64,000 nucleotides of DNA from Maritimibacter sp. (GTDB lineage: Bacteria > Pseudomonadota > Alphaproteobacteria > Rhodobacterales > Rhodobacteraceae): assembly GCA_011389895.1 (NCBI GenBank), contig JAABTN010000001.1, forward strand, positions 1 through 64,000, written 5' to 3'. Below are positions 25,464 to 34,983 of the stretch, one piece after another. The notes beneath the pieces are model-generated. The model was given only the letters and a program-made list of their open reading frames with translations, was not told where the DNA came from and did not search any database. Position numbers and translations under genes: made by a program. Each line of letters begins with the position of its first letter. Positions within the stretch are counted from its first letter, which is position 1.

Positions 25464-25802
25464 GATGTCCTCCTTTCCTGGCACGATAAGTTTCCATCGC
25501 GGCGGGAACGAGGGGAACGTTGCGTGATACTTTCAATTCGAGGGGCGGGACGTGGCTTCGCAAGCCTGGGCCCAGACACGTGTTGCAAAATGCAAAACAC
25601 GCTATGCGTGTATTGCTGAGAGTCGAGAATTGCCGGTTTCCAACATTTCCTTAACCATGAAAACATTACATCTTATTGTAAATAAACAATAAAACCCCGA
25701 AATCTCTGTGGATTATCCATTTAGACAAAAAGACAGGTTGCGGTTGAATGATGAATGGCGCTTTGTAGAGATGTTGCTGATCGAGTTCTAGGAGATTTAA
25801 GA
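25464..25802. other. 339-nt AT-rich regulatory region upstream of the XRE regulator
   Basis: No gene found. The part from about 25580 to 25760 is far richer in A+T than its surroundings and packed with inverted repeats: ACACGTGT (25576-25583), TTGCA-AAA-TGCAA (25583-25595), ACACGC-TAT-GCGTGT (25597-25611), TTATTGT-N6-ACAATAA (25673-25692) and TGGATTATCCA (25709-25719). The last overlaps TGTGGATTA, one base from a DnaA box in reverse orientation. TTAACCAT at 25651-25658 matches a CtrA half-site. These look like operators for the downstream gene and perhaps the divergent one. Confidence 0.6.
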
Positions 25803-26171
25803 ATGAAGCATCCTGTGGATGTGCATGTCGGGAAACGCATTCGTCATAGGCGATGGATGGTCGGCATGACACAACAACAGCTTGCTGAACAGGTGGGTAT
25901 CAAGTTCCAGCAAATCCAGAAATACGAGACCGGGATGAACCGTGTCTCTGCTTCTCGTCTGTGGGATATCTCGTATGCCTTGTCTGTGCCAGTAAGCTTT
26001 TTCTTCGAAGGCCTGGAAGGCGGGGTCGAGCGCGACAATGATCACGCGCTGCCCGACGACATCCTGGCCGACAAGGAAGCACTGGAGCTGGTGCGCAGTT
26101 ACTACGCGATTCCAGAGAACCAGCGTCGTCGCCTGTTCGAGCTGGCCCGCGTCCTGTCCGACGTGGCGTGA
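25803..26171 (+). CDS. XRE-family regulator, PraR-like
   Basis: 122 aa from the ATG at 25803, 8 nt after AGGAGA. The helix-turn-helix is at about residues 10-64 (VGKRIRHRRWMVGMTQQQLA, then IKFQQIQKYETGMNRVSASR), and VPVSFFFEGL follows. The same arrangement is found in the rhizobial regulator PraR, which controls quorum sensing and biofilm genes and represses its own gene. The first part of the gene uses more A/T-ending codons than its neighbours. The palindrome-rich leader fits autoregulation. Confidence 0.85.
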   Translation: MKHPVDVHVGKRIRHRRWMVGMTQQQLAEQVGIKFQQIQKYETGMNRVSASRLWDISYALSVPVSFFFEGLEGGVERDNDHALPDDILADKEALELVRSYYAIPENQRRRLFELARVLSDVA

Positions 26172-26248
26172 GCCAATAAAGGGCCGGGCCCGTGCCGCTT
26201 TGGGTCGTGGCGCCGCGTGATGCTTGACGCTTGTTGAAGGAAACTCTA

Positions 26249-26278
26249 CCGCCGAAGGGAACCAGACCCCTTCGGCGG
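26249..26278 (+). promoter_or_regulatory. Stable hairpin just before the hisN start codon
   Basis: CCGCCGAAGGG (26249-26259) pairs perfectly with CCCTTCGGCGG (26268-26278) around an 8-nt loop, ending 7 nt before the hisN ATG. It has no T-run. It occupies the place where the ribosome-binding site should be, so it may limit translation or terminate the upstream transcript. Confidence 0.5.
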
Positions 26279-26285
26279 AAATGCC

Positions 26286-27089
26286 ATGCCTGACCAGCCA
26301 GACCTACATGATGACCTGATCGAAACGGCGCAGGCGATGGCGGACGCCGCGCGCGCCGCGATCCTTCCACATTTCCGGGCGCGCCACCTCGCGGCGGACA
26401 ACAAGCTGTCCGAGGGCTTCGACCCGGTGACCGAGGCCGATCGCGCCGCCGAACGCGCCATGCGCGCGGTGCTGGCAACCCGGCGGCCAGACGACGCGAT
26501 CCTTGGCGAAGAATATGGAGAAACCGCCGGGACAAGCGGGTATACTTGGGTGCTCGACCCGATCGACGGCACCCGGGCCTTCATTTCGGGCACGCCAACG
26601 TGGGGCGTGCTCATCGCCGTTGGCGGGGACGAAGGCCCGGCCTTCGGCATCATCGACCAGCCGTTCATCGGCGAGCGGTTCATGGGCGGCTTTGGCCGCG
26701 CCGAGGTCATCGGTCCACATGGCACACATCCCCTTGCCACCCGTTCGACCGGGACGCTGGAGGCGGCAACGCTTTTCACCACCTTTCCCGAGGTGGGCAG
26801 CGCCCCGGAGGGCGCGGCATTCGCGCGGCTTGCCGAAAAGGCCAAGCTCACGCGCTACGGGATGGATTGCTATGCCTATGCGCTGGTTGCCGCCGGGCAA
26901 GTCGATCTCGTGGTCGAGGCCGGGCTCAATGCCTATGACATTCAGGCCCCGCTTGCGGTGATCGAAGCTGCGGGCGGGGTCGTCACGGATTGGGACGGGG
27001 GCCCGGCCCATCATGGCGGTCGCGCGCTCGCCGCCGCGAACCGCGAAATCCACGCCGCCGCCCTTGCCATCCTGAAAGACACGCCATGA
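26286..27089 (+). CDS. hisN: Inositol monophosphatase-family phosphatase, probably histidinol-phosphatase
   Basis: 267 aa. Metal-binding motifs are EADRAAE (about 44-50), GEEYGE (about 75), DPIDGTRAFISG (about 92-103) and the final AYDIQAPLAVIEAAGG, where HisN-type enzymes have Y/W-D-x-x-x-x-x-x-x-i-e-A-A-G-G. Together these place it nearer HisN than SuhB. It would make histidinol in histidine synthesis; hisC is also in the window but 24 kb away. Its TGA overlaps the deaminase ATG by 4 nt. Confidence 0.82.
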   Translation: MPDQPDLHDDLIETAQAMADAARAAILPHFRARHLAADNKLSEGFDPVTEADRAAERAMRAVLATRRPDDAILGEEYGETAGTSGYTWVLDPIDGTRAFISGTPTWGVLIAVGGDEGPAFGIIDQPFIGERFMGGFGRAEVIGPHGTHPLATRSTGTLEAATLFTTFPEVGSAPEGAAFARLAEKAKLTRYGMDCYAYALVAAGQVDLVVEAGLNAYDIQAPLAVIEAAGGVVTDWDGGPAHHGGRALAAANREIHAAALAILKDTP

Positions 27090-28420
27090 CCGAGATCCTG
27101 ATCCGGAACGCGGCCAAGGTTCTGACCATGGATGACACGGATCGGAAGCTTCATGGCGGCGATGTGCTCCTGCGCGACGGCGTGATTGCCGCCGTCGGGC
27201 AGGGGCTGACCACCACCGGCGACGTGGTTGACGCCACGGGCTGCGTCGTGACCCCGGGGCTGGTGAACACGCATCACCACCTCTACCAGACGTTGACGCG
27301 CGCCGTGCCGGGCGGGCAGGATGCGCTTTTGTTTGGCTGGCTCAAGACGCTCTACCCGATCTGGGCGCGCTTTGGCCCCGAGGAAATTCATGTCTCGGCA
27401 CAGGTCGGGCTGGCCGAGCTGGCGCTCTCGGGGTGCACGCTCACATCGGACCATCTCTATCTCTTTCCCAACGGGGCGCGGCTTGATGATACCATCGCGG
27501 CGGCGCAGGACATCGGGCTTCGATTTCATCCGACCCGGGGCGCGATGTCGATCGGGGAAAGCGCGGGCGGCCTGCCGCCCGACAGCCTTGTTGAGAACGA
27601 GACCGCCATTCTGGAAGATTGCATCCGTGTCATTGACGCCCATCACGATGCGCGCGAGGGCGCGATGGTGCGGGTTGGCGTGGCCCCCTGTTCGCCCTTC
27701 TCGGTTTCGCGCGACCTGATGCGGGAGGCGGCAATCCTCGCCCGCGACAAGGGCGTGATGTTGCACACCCATCTGGCCGAAAACGACGAAGATATCGCCT
27801 ATAGCCATGAGATGTTCGGCTGTGGCCCGGGGCAATATGCCGAGGATCTCGGCTGGACCGGTGACGATGTCTGGCATGCCCATTGCGTAAAGCTCACCCC
27901 GGACGAGATCGACCTTTTCGCAAGAACGCGCACCGGCGTGGCCCATTGCCCCTGTTCGAATTGCCGCCTTGGCTCTGGCATCGCGCCGGTGCGCGCGATG
28001 CGCGATGCGGGCGTTCCTGTGGGGCTCGGGATTGATGGATCGGCCTCGAACGACGCGGGCAATCTGATCGGGGAAGCCCGTCAGGCGATGTTGTTGCAGC
28101 GGGTGGCACAGGGGGCCGACAAGATGTCGGCGCGCGAGGCGCTTTGGATCGCCACGCGCGGCGGCGCCCAAGTGCTGGGGCGCGACGATTGCGGCCAGAT
28201 CGCCCAAGGCAAACGCGCCGATATCGCGCTTTGGGACACCACCGGGATCGAGAGCGCGGGAAGCTGGGATCCCGCTGCGCTTTTGCTTGCCGGGCCGACA
28301 CGGGTGCGTGATTTGTTCGTCGAGGGCCGGCAGGTCGTGCGCGAGGGCCAGATCACCACGGTCGATCTGCCGCGGGTGATCGCGGCGCAAAACCGTCTTG
28401 CCGCCCGGCTCGCGGGCTGA
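27086..28420 (+). CDS. 8-oxoguanine deaminase-like amidohydrolase
   Basis: 444 aa amidohydrolase (subtype with a single metal). Ligands are in VNTHHHLYQTLTRA (HxH, residues about 66-68), LHTHLAEND (His), and GIDGSASND (Asp). SDHLYLFPNG and GVAPCSPFSVS match the 8-oxoguanine deaminase branch (Pseudomonas Pa0142-like), which converts 8-oxoguanine to urate; hydroxyatrazine hydrolase AtzB is the nearest alternative. Overlaps hisN by 4 nt. Confidence 0.8.
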   Translation: MTEILIRNAAKVLTMDDTDRKLHGGDVLLRDGVIAAVGQGLTTTGDVVDATGCVVTPGLVNTHHHLYQTLTRAVPGGQDALLFGWLKTLYPIWARFGPEEIHVSAQVGLAELALSGCTLTSDHLYLFPNGARLDDTIAAAQDIGLRFHPTRGAMSIGESAGGLPPDSLVENETAILEDCIRVIDAHHDAREGAMVRVGVAPCSPFSVSRDLMREAAILARDKGVMLHTHLAENDEDIAYSHEMFGCGPGQYAEDLGWTGDDVWHAHCVKLTPDEIDLFARTRTGVAHCPCSNCRLGSGIAPVRAMRDAGVPVGLGIDGSASNDAGNLIGEARQAMLLQRVAQGADKMSAREALWIATRGGAQVLGRDDCGQIAQGKRADIALWDTTGIESAGSWDPAALLLAGPTRVRDLFVEGRQVVREGQITTVDLPRVIAAQNRLAARLAG

Positions 28421-28431
28421 GGCCGGTCGGG

Positions 28432-29046
28432 ATGCCCGCGACGCTGGATCATCTCGTGGTGACCGCCGACCGGTTAAAGCGGGGCGTGGCGCAGGTCGAG
28501 CGTGCGCTGGGCCTCACGATGTCGGGCGGCGGTGCGCATCCGGTGATGGGCACGCACAATCGGCTTTTGTCGCTTGGGCCCGCCGATTACCTTGAAGTGA
28601 TCGCGGTGGACCCGGCGGCCCCGAAGCCCGACCGGGCCCGGTGGTTCGATCTGGACCGCCAAGGGCCGGGGGCGGCGCTGACCCATTGGGCCTTGCGCGT
28701 CGATGATCTTGAAGCGGCCTTGGCCCGGGCGCCTTCCGGCGCGGGCGAGGCGGTGGCCTTGACCCGTGGCGCTTATTCCTGGCGCATGGGCATTCCGACA
28801 GATGGGCGGTTGCCATTCGATGGCCTGATTCCCGGGCTGATCGAATGGAACGGGGCGCATCCCGCCCCGGCGCTGCCCGATACCGGCGCGCGGCTTGTCA
28901 CGCTGGAGCTGACCCATCCCGACGCCGACGCCCTGCGCCGGGCGCTGGCCCCGCTCGTGCAAGATCAGCGGCTCAGCGTGCGCGCGGGCCCGGTGAAGAT
29001 CACCGCGCAGATCGACGTCGGGGGCAAAACCGTCACCTTGGGGTGA
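28432..29046 (+). CDS. VOC/glyoxalase-like domain protein
   Basis: 204 aa. The start MPATLDHLVVTADRLKRGVA and 'MGTHNRLLSLGPADYLEVIA' are the first half of a glyoxalase-like (Glyoxalase_3) fold; the metal His and Glu fit LDHLVV and YLEVI. The second half (HWALRVDDLEAALARA) is a weaker repeat. Substrate and reaction are unknown. It starts 11 nt after the deaminase, so it is likely in the same operon. Confidence 0.82.
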   Translation: MPATLDHLVVTADRLKRGVAQVERALGLTMSGGGAHPVMGTHNRLLSLGPADYLEVIAVDPAAPKPDRARWFDLDRQGPGAALTHWALRVDDLEAALARAPSGAGEAVALTRGAYSWRMGIPTDGRLPFDGLIPGLIEWNGAHPAPALPDTGARLVTLELTHPDADALRRALAPLVQDQRLSVRAGPVKITAQIDVGGKTVTLG

Positions 29047-29091
29047 GTTTCGCCCTGTCACCCCGGCGGCAGTTCTGATTAAATCACGCCC

Positions 29092-29772
29092 ATGTCGATC
29101 TGGACCCGCATCACCGACGCGCTGTCCGCGCTGACCTCGGGCGAAAGCCTGTCCGAGGTGTTTTCCCGCCTGCGCACGCCGCCGGAACGCTCGGCAGGGT
29201 TTGCGATCGCGGTCATCGCACTTGGGGCGAAGATGGCCAAGGCCGATGGACAGGTCACCCGCAACGAGGTGTCGGCATTTCGCGAAGTTTTCACGATTCC
29301 GCCTTCGGAAGAGCAAAACGCCGCGCGTGTGTTCAACATGGCGCGCACCGATGTTGCAGGTTTCGAACAATACGCCCAAAGGATCGCCGCCATGTATGGC
29401 CGCGCAGACCCCGCGTTGTGCGATTTGATGGAGGGCTTGTTTCACATCGCCATGGCGGACGGGGACTACCACCCGGCCGAGGATGCCTTTCTCGCGCGCG
29501 TCGCCGAGATTTTCGGGATCGAAGAGCCCCGGTTTCGCAGCCTGCGCGCCCGCTACGTGCCCGACGCCGCACCCAACCCTTACGAGGTTCTGGGCGTGGA
29601 CCCGGACACCCCTCTGGATGAAATCCGAAGTGTCTGGCGCGCCGAGGTTCGCGCTTCGCATCCTGATCAGCTGATCGCGCGCGGCGTGCCCGAGGAAGCG
29701 GTGAAACTGGCCGAACACCACCTCATCGCCGTGAACCGCGCGTGGGAAGAAATCAGCGAAGGCCGCACCTGA
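29092..29772 (+). CDS. TerB-like plus J-domain protein (DjlA-like cochaperone)
   Basis: 226 aa, no transmembrane segment. Residues about 35-155 are a TerB-type domain with repeated acidic motifs (MAKADGQVTRNEVSAFRE, IAMADGDYHPAEDAFLA). Residues about 163-226 form a J-domain with NPYEVLGVDPDTPLDEIRSV and the HPD tripeptide in SHPDQLIARG. It should stimulate a DnaK. E. coli DjlA has an N-terminal membrane anchor that is missing here. The stop overlaps the next ATG (TGATG). Confidence 0.88.
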   Translation: MSIWTRITDALSALTSGESLSEVFSRLRTPPERSAGFAIAVIALGAKMAKADGQVTRNEVSAFREVFTIPPSEEQNAARVFNMARTDVAGFEQYAQRIAAMYGRADPALCDLMEGLFHIAMADGDYHPAEDAFLARVAEIFGIEEPRFRSLRARYVPDAAPNPYEVLGVDPDTPLDEIRSVWRAEVRASHPDQLIARGVPEEAVKLAEHHLIAVNRAWEEISEGRT

Positions 29773-30803
29773 TGGTGCGAATCGCCACCTACAACGTGGA
29801 ATGGTTCGATGCGCTCTTCGATGATGACGGCGAGATGATCGAAGATGATGGCTGGTCCGGTCGCCATGACGTGACACGGGCCCAGCAGCTTGCCGCGCTG
29901 GGAATCGTGTTCACCGCGATGGACGCCGATGCCGTCATGGTGATCGAAGCGCCCGACGACAACCGGCGACGCTCGACCAAACGCGCGCTCGAAGGGTTCG
30001 CCCATGCCTGTGGCCTGCGGGCCCGGCGCGCGCTCTTGGGGTTTCGCAATGCCACCCAGCAAGAGATTGCGCTGCTCTACAACCCCGATGTCTTCACCGC
30101 CGAACATGCCCCGATCGGGGATGAGACGGGGAAGAAAGGGGCCGTGGACGCGCCGCGATTTGATGGTGTCTTTCGCCTTGATCTTGATACCGATGCCGAA
30201 GCCGAGCGCATCACGTGGTCAAAACCCCCGCTGGAGGTGGCCCTGACCGTCACCGAAACCGGGCGGGCCGTTCGCCTGATCGGGGTGCATGCAAAATCCA
30301 AGGCACCGCATGGGGCGAACGGCCCGGACGAGGTCATGCGCCTCGCGATCGAGAACCGGCGCAAACAGATGGCGCAGTGCATTTGGCTGCGCCAACGCAT
30401 TGACGAACACCTTGCCCGGGGCGAGAGCCTTATGGTCATGGGGGATTTCAATGATGGTCCGGGGCTGGATGAATACGAAAAGCTGTTCGGGCGCTCGGGG
30501 GTCGAGGTGGTGTTGGGCGAAGACGGTGCGCCCGAGCTTTTCGATCCGCACGCGCGTCTGGCGCTCTCGCGCCGGGTCGGGGCGATGCCGGTGACCGCGC
30601 GGTTCTGGATCCATGAGGAAAAGCGCTATCTTCAGGCGCTCTTGGATTACATCATGGTGTCGCGCGACCTGATGACGCCGCGCCCGCATTGGCGCATCTG
30701 GCACCCGTTCGATGACCCGGTTTGCTACCGCACGCCGGAGCTGCGCGAGGCGCTTTTGACCGCGTCGGATCATTTCCCGGTCACCATCGACATTGATCTG
30801 TGA
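29772..30803 (+). CDS. Endonuclease/exonuclease/phosphatase (EEP) family protein
   Basis: 343 aa from the ATG at 29772, which overlaps the stop of the TerB-J gene. EEP-fold motifs are TYNVEWFDALF with acidic residues, VMVIEAPDD (the metal-binding Glu), LIGVHAKSK, VMGDFNDGPG (catalytic D-x-N) and SDHFPVTIDI (the final catalytic S-D-H). These hydrolyse phosphodiesters in nucleic acids or lipids. No signal peptide, so the substrate is probably cytoplasmic. Confidence 0.88.
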   Translation: MVRIATYNVEWFDALFDDDGEMIEDDGWSGRHDVTRAQQLAALGIVFTAMDADAVMVIEAPDDNRRRSTKRALEGFAHACGLRARRALLGFRNATQQEIALLYNPDVFTAEHAPIGDETGKKGAVDAPRFDGVFRLDLDTDAEAERITWSKPPLEVALTVTETGRAVRLIGVHAKSKAPHGANGPDEVMRLAIENRRKQMAQCIWLRQRIDEHLARGESLMVMGDFNDGPGLDEYEKLFGRSGVEVVLGEDGAPELFDPHARLALSRRVGAMPVTARFWIHEEKRYLQALLDYIMVSRDLMTPRPHWRIWHPFDDPVCYRTPELREALLTASDHFPVTIDIDL

Positions 30804-30839
30804 CTTGGAAGGGGCCGCGCGTCGCCCCATATATCGGGA

Positions 30840-31118
30840 ATGAAACGGATCACGATGACCCTTGCCGCCGGTCTGATCGCGGCATCGCCGGTTCTGGCGC
30901 AGGACGAGACACCCCCTTCGGACGAGTTCCGGCAGGGGGCCGAAAAGCTCGGCGAAGCGTTGGAGCTGTTCATGGACGGATTTTCGAACGAGATGGAGCC
31001 GCTGGCAAAGGCGTGGCGCGACCTGATCGAGGATATCCCGAAATACCAGACGCCCGAGGAATTGCCGAACGGCGATATCATCATCCGGCGTAAGGATGCG
31101 ACAGGCACGGATATCTAG
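30840..31118 (+). CDS. Small secreted protein, function unknown
   Basis: 92 aa. A signal peptide MKRITMTLAAGLIAASPVLA is predicted, with cleavage before QDE. The mature part is an acidic helical segment (FRQGAEKLGEALELFMDGFS) followed by PNGDIIIRRKD. Homologues are common in Roseobacter genomes and are oddly labelled AAA+ ATPase, but there is no Walker motif here. Converges on the ppx gene, 6 nt apart. Confidence 0.72.
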   Translation: MKRITMTLAAGLIAASPVLAQDETPPSDEFRQGAEKLGEALELFMDGFSNEMEPLAKAWRDLIEDIPKYQTPEELPNGDIIIRRKDATGTDI

Positions 31119-31124
31119 CCTGCC

Positions 31125-32660
31125 TTAATCCTTCACCGTCACCTTGCCCACGCCACCCAAGGCGGCGGCGAGGCTGTTGAAGCGCGCTTCCGCGACTTCG
31201 CCGAACAACCCGGCGGCCTCGGATTTGATCGTCAGGTGCAATTCCTTGCGCTTGGGTCGCCACAGGAGCGTGGCCTTCTTGTGCGGCTCGTCGACCGCGA
31301 ACATGGCCCCGAAACGCATGGCCTTGCCGACGATCTCGGCCTTTGCCACGGCCTTGTCCGGCAGGATGGTGAAGATCTCTTCGAACCGGCTGTCTTGGCG
31401 GCTGGATTTGTAACGGTGCAAGAGCGCGAGCCCCAGAAACACCCGTTCCTCGTGGGTCATGGCCCCAAGATTGGCGCGCGTGGCGTTGTCGAAACAGACC
31501 TCGTGCCGGTAATCGGGGTGGGCGCGCCACGTCACGTCATGCAGAAGACAGGCGGCCTTAATGATCCGGCGGCGATCGGTCGGCTCATGGGCGATGAGCG
31601 GGCGAATGAAGGCATAAAGCGCCTTGCCCATGCCCGGCATGCGGGCATCCTTGTTCTCGGCGAACCGGCAGGCTTCGATCAACGGGTCACGCTGGCGCAG
31701 CGCGTCGGGCATCTGTTCATACAGCATCCCCTCGCGGATGCCGTAGGAGGATACCGCAACCTCCTTGGGTTTGAAGGTGCGCATCAGCCGTTTCAAAACC
31801 TCTGACGCCATCGGAACCAGCGCCATGCGCGTGGCCGAGGTCGAGGTGTGCAGGCGCACTTCGTCCAGATCGGTTTTACCGATCCAGGACAGGGTCTTGC
31901 CCAGCTCTTTTGGACGCATCCGGTATTCGTGGAGCACGGTCAGCGGGTAATCCCGCCGATACATGTCCAGCTTGGCGATGGCACGCCAGGATCCGCCGAC
32001 CAGAAACAGCCGCTTGTGGTCGGTCCCAACCTCGTCAGCAAGCTCTTGCAATACGCTTTGGATATGCTTCTTGAGCCCCTTCTTGCCCCCCTTGATCCCG
32101 GCAAGTTTCAGGGGGCCAAGGCCGGATGACACCTTCTTGCATACCTCGCCATCCTTGATCACGGCCAATTCCATGGACGAGCCGCCGATGTCGCACACGA
32201 GCCCATTGGCACCCGGCCACCCCAAGAGCACGCCCTGTGCCGAGAGTCGCGCTTCTTCGACACCGTCGATGACGTGGACGACAAGCCCGGTTTCGCGCAA
32301 GACCTGTTCGCGAAACTCCGGCCCATCCTCGGCATCGCGCACGGCGGCGGTGGCAACGGCGGTGAGCGGCGGAAGATCCATGCCGACCGCCAGAAGTTGA
32401 AACCGTTGAATGGCCTTGAGCGCACGTTCGCGCCCCTCGGGGTTCAGCCTCCCGGTGTCCGAGATTCCGGCGCCAAGGCCGCACATGATCTTTTCATTGT
32501 AGAAATACGCGGGCGAGCGTGCTGCACCGTCGAACACGACCAAGCGGACCGAGTTGGACCCGATATCGACCACACCGACACGGGCAAGGTCGCGCGCTTG
32601 GGGATCGGCGAAAAGGGGGCGACCGAAAGGGCCCCAGTCCCGCTCTTCACTGCCGTCCAT
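31125..32660 (-). CDS. ppx: Exopolyphosphatase, Ppx/GppA family
   Basis: 511 aa. The ASKHA phosphate loop is GVVDIGSNSVRLVVFDGA (about 28-45), the catalytic Glu lies in GVEEARLSAQGV, the second loop is VCDIGGSSMELAVI, and an HD-like C-terminal domain follows (KAACLLHDVTW near residue 365). It removes phosphate from polyphosphate and/or converts pppGpp to ppGpp. GAGGAG precedes the ATG at 32660. It follows ppk1 by 82 nt, giving synthesis and breakdown of polyphosphate in one operon. Confidence 0.92.
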   Translation of the reverse strand: MDGSEERDWGPFGRPLFADPQARDLARVGVVDIGSNSVRLVVFDGAARSPAYFYNEKIMCGLGAGISDTGRLNPEGRERALKAIQRFQLLAVGMDLPPLTAVATAAVRDAEDGPEFREQVLRETGLVVHVIDGVEEARLSAQGVLLGWPGANGLVCDIGGSSMELAVIKDGEVCKKVSSGLGPLKLAGIKGGKKGLKKHIQSVLQELADEVGTDHKRLFLVGGSWRAIAKLDMYRRDYPLTVLHEYRMRPKELGKTLSWIGKTDLDEVRLHTSTSATRMALVPMASEVLKRLMRTFKPKEVAVSSYGIREGMLYEQMPDALRQRDPLIEACRFAENKDARMPGMGKALYAFIRPLIAHEPTDRRRIIKAACLLHDVTWRAHPDYRHEVCFDNATRANLGAMTHEERVFLGLALLHRYKSSRQDSRFEEIFTILPDKAVAKAEIVGKAMRFGAMFAVDEPHKKATLLWRPKRKELHLTIKSEAAGLFGEVAEARFNSLAAALGGVGKVTVKD

Positions 32661-32742
32661 GACGACTCCTCGCTACTTCAATCCGGTTATTGCAGGAGCG
32701 GGGGCGCGGGGTCAACGCGGCAATCGGGGCGCGGGGGTATGC

Positions 32743-34944
32743 TCAGTCGTGGCTGTGTGCCAATTCCGGCACATCGGCGGCCCCGGCGGTGCCGCGCCCG
32801 GACAGCGACGGGTATTCCATGAAGAACCGGTGGCAATTGAACGGGGTGTCGTTGTCGCTCAGGTCCGGGCGGGCAAAGCTTCCGTCCGGTTGCATGACCC
32901 AGCTCTGGGCTTCGTCATGCATGTTCGCGGCCATGACCTGGTTCACGATCTGCGCCTTGACCGTCGGGTTCGTCGTTTCGACCAGCGTTTCGACCCGCCG
33001 GTTCAGGTTGCGCCCCATCCAGTCCGCCGATGACATGAACACCCGGGCCTTCTTCGACGGCAAGCCGTGGCCATTGCCGAAACAGACGATCCGGCTGTGT
33101 TCAAGAAAGCGTCCGACCACGGATTTGACGCGGATGTTCTCGGACAGCCCCGTGATGCCCGGGCGCAACCCGCAAATGCCCCGGATCACGAGGCTGATCT
33201 TCACCCCCGCTTGGCTCGCCGCGTAAAGCGCGTCGATCACGTCCTCTTCCACCAAGCTGTTCATCTTCGCCCAGATTTCGGCCGGTTTCCCGTCGCGCGC
33301 ATAGGCCGCTTCCGCCGCGATAAGCTCAAGCAGACGCGGCTTCAGGGTCAGGGGGCTGATCGCCAATTTCTCAAGACTTTCGGGCTGGGCATACCCGGAG
33401 AGATAATTGAACACCCGCGTGGCGTCGCGCCCCAAGGCGGCGTCGCAGGTGAACAGGCTCAGGTCGGTATAGATCTTGGCCGTGATCGGGTGGTAATTGC
33501 CGGTGCCATAATGGGTATAGGTGACAAGGTCATCGCCCTCGCGGCGCACCACGGTCGAGATTTTTGCATGCGTCTTGTACTGCATGAAGCCGTAAACCAC
33601 ATGCGCGCCGGAGCGTTCGAGCCGCCTTGATTGCCGGATATTGGCGGCTTCGTCGAACCGGGCCTTGAGCTCCACCAGCGCGGTCACCGATTTGCCGTTC
33701 TCCGCCGCTTCGCACAGCGCCGAGACGATCGGGGAATCGCGCGAGGTGCGATAAAGCGTCTGCTTGATCGCCACCACGTTGGGATCGAGCGCGGCCTGCT
33801 CCAGAAACCGCACCACCATGGCGAAGGTTTCATAGGGATGGTGCAGCAACATGTCCTTTTGCCGGATCGCGGCGAACATGTCGCCTTCATGGTCCTGCAC
33901 CCGCTCTGGCACGCGCGGCACGAAGGTCGGCCACAGAAGGTCGGGGCGATCGTCGATCACCAGTTCGGAAAGATCGGCGATGCCGATCAACCCGTCGATC
34001 TCGATGATCTCGTCGTCCGAAACATGCAGCTCGCGCTGGATCAGCTTGCGCAGGCCCGCGGGCGCGCCGCCGGATATTTTCATCCGCACAACCTCACCCC
34101 GCCGCCGCCGCTTCAACGCGGTCTCAAATTCGCGCACAAGGTCTTCGGCCTCGTCCTCGACTTCAAGATCGCTGTCGCGCAGCACGCGAAAGGCGCAATG
34201 GCCTTTGGTGGTATAGCCCGGAAACAGGCTTCCCAACTCGAGGATAAGCAGGTCTTCGAGCGGCAGGAACCGCAGCGTGCCGTTTCGTGCGGGAAGGCGC
34301 ACGAAACGGTCGATCTGGTGCGGGATCGGCAACAGCGCCTGAAGCTTGCGTTTGTTATCCTTGCGCTCAAGCTCCAGCGCCAGCGCAAAGCCGGTGTTGG
34401 GGATGAAGGGAAACGGGTGCGCCGGGTCGATGGCGAGCGGCGAGAGCACCGGGAACACGCGGTTCAGAAACACCTGTTCAAGATGCTTCATGTCGGTCTT
34501 GTCGAGCCCGTCACGATCACAGATCACGATACCGGTCCCGGCCATCTCGTTGCGCAGGGTTTCGAAGATATCCTGCTGACGGTTCATCAGCGCGCGCGCA
34601 TTGGTATTGATCATCACCAGTTGTTCGGCCGGGGTGTGCCCATCGGCGGCCGGCGTGGTGTTTCCTTCCCGCTCAAGCTCGCGCAGGCCCGCCACGCGCA
34701 CGGTGTAGAATTCATCAAGATTGGTGGCCGAAATCGACAAAAACCGCAGCCGTTCGAGAAGCGGCACGCGCAGGTTCTCGGATTCTTCCAGCACGCGCCA
34801 GTTGAACCCCAACCACGACATTTCGCGATTGAAAAACCGCTTCGGTCCCGCGATCTCTTCAAGCGGCAGGTCGACCGGCGCCGGGAAATCCGTATCAAGG
34901 AAATCGGCGTTCGGCGGAGCGGGGGGGTGATGCGTGTCTGGCAT
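32743..34944 (-). CDS. ppk1: Polyphosphate kinase 1
   Basis: 733 aa from the ATG at 34944; a GTG at 34971 would add 9 residues, and neither has a clear ribosome-binding site. The four PPK1 domains are recognisable: [20 protein letters not shown] at the N-terminus, [13 protein letters not shown], the catalytic region [19 protein letters not shown], and [18 protein letters not shown], whose His is the autophosphorylated residue. It polymerises the ATP gamma-phosphate into polyphosphate and can associate with the RNA degradosome. It lies between hdaA and ppx on the same strand. Confidence 0.95.
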   Translation of the reverse strand: MPDTHHPPAPPNADFLDTDFPAPVDLPLEEIAGPKRFFNREMSWLGFNWRVLEESENLRVPLLERLRFLSISATNLDEFYTVRVAGLRELEREGNTTPAADGHTPAEQLVMINTNARALMNRQQDIFETLRNEMAGTGIVICDRDGLDKTDMKHLEQVFLNRVFPVLSPLAIDPAHPFPFIPNTGFALALELERKDNKRKLQALLPIPHQIDRFVRLPARNGTLRFLPLEDLLILELGSLFPGYTTKGHCAFRVLRDSDLEVEDEAEDLVREFETALKRRRRGEVVRMKISGGAPAGLRKLIQRELHVSDDEIIEIDGLIGIADLSELVIDDRPDLLWPTFVPRVPERVQDHEGDMFAAIRQKDMLLHHPYETFAMVVRFLEQAALDPNVVAIKQTLYRTSRDSPIVSALCEAAENGKSVTALVELKARFDEAANIRQSRRLERSGAHVVYGFMQYKTHAKISTVVRREGDDLVTYTHYGTGNYHPITAKIYTDLSLFTCDAALGRDATRVFNYLSGYAQPESLEKLAISPLTLKPRLLELIAAEAAYARDGKPAEIWAKMNSLVEEDVIDALYAASQAGVKISLVIRGICGLRPGITGLSENIRVKSVVGRFLEHSRIVCFGNGHGLPSKKARVFMSSADWMGRNLNRRVETLVETTNPTVKAQIVNQVMAANMHDEAQSWVMQPDGSFARPDLSDNDTPFNCHRFFMEYPSLSGRGTAGAADVPELAHSHD

Positions 34945-34983
34945 GGCTCGGGTATCGGGGAAAATTGTCACGTATTTATGACG

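Noticed and set aside
25464-25802. A replication origin in the AT-rich stretch
   Set aside because: Only one approximate DnaA box; no dnaA, repABC, parAB or clustered boxes.
27086-28420. Hydroxyatrazine hydrolase (AtzB) identity
   Set aside because: Related family, but GVAPCSPFSVS and the length fit 8-oxoguanine deaminases better; no other atz gene is near.
30840-31118. The AAA+ ATPase label used for homologues
   Set aside because: 92-aa secreted protein with no Walker motif.
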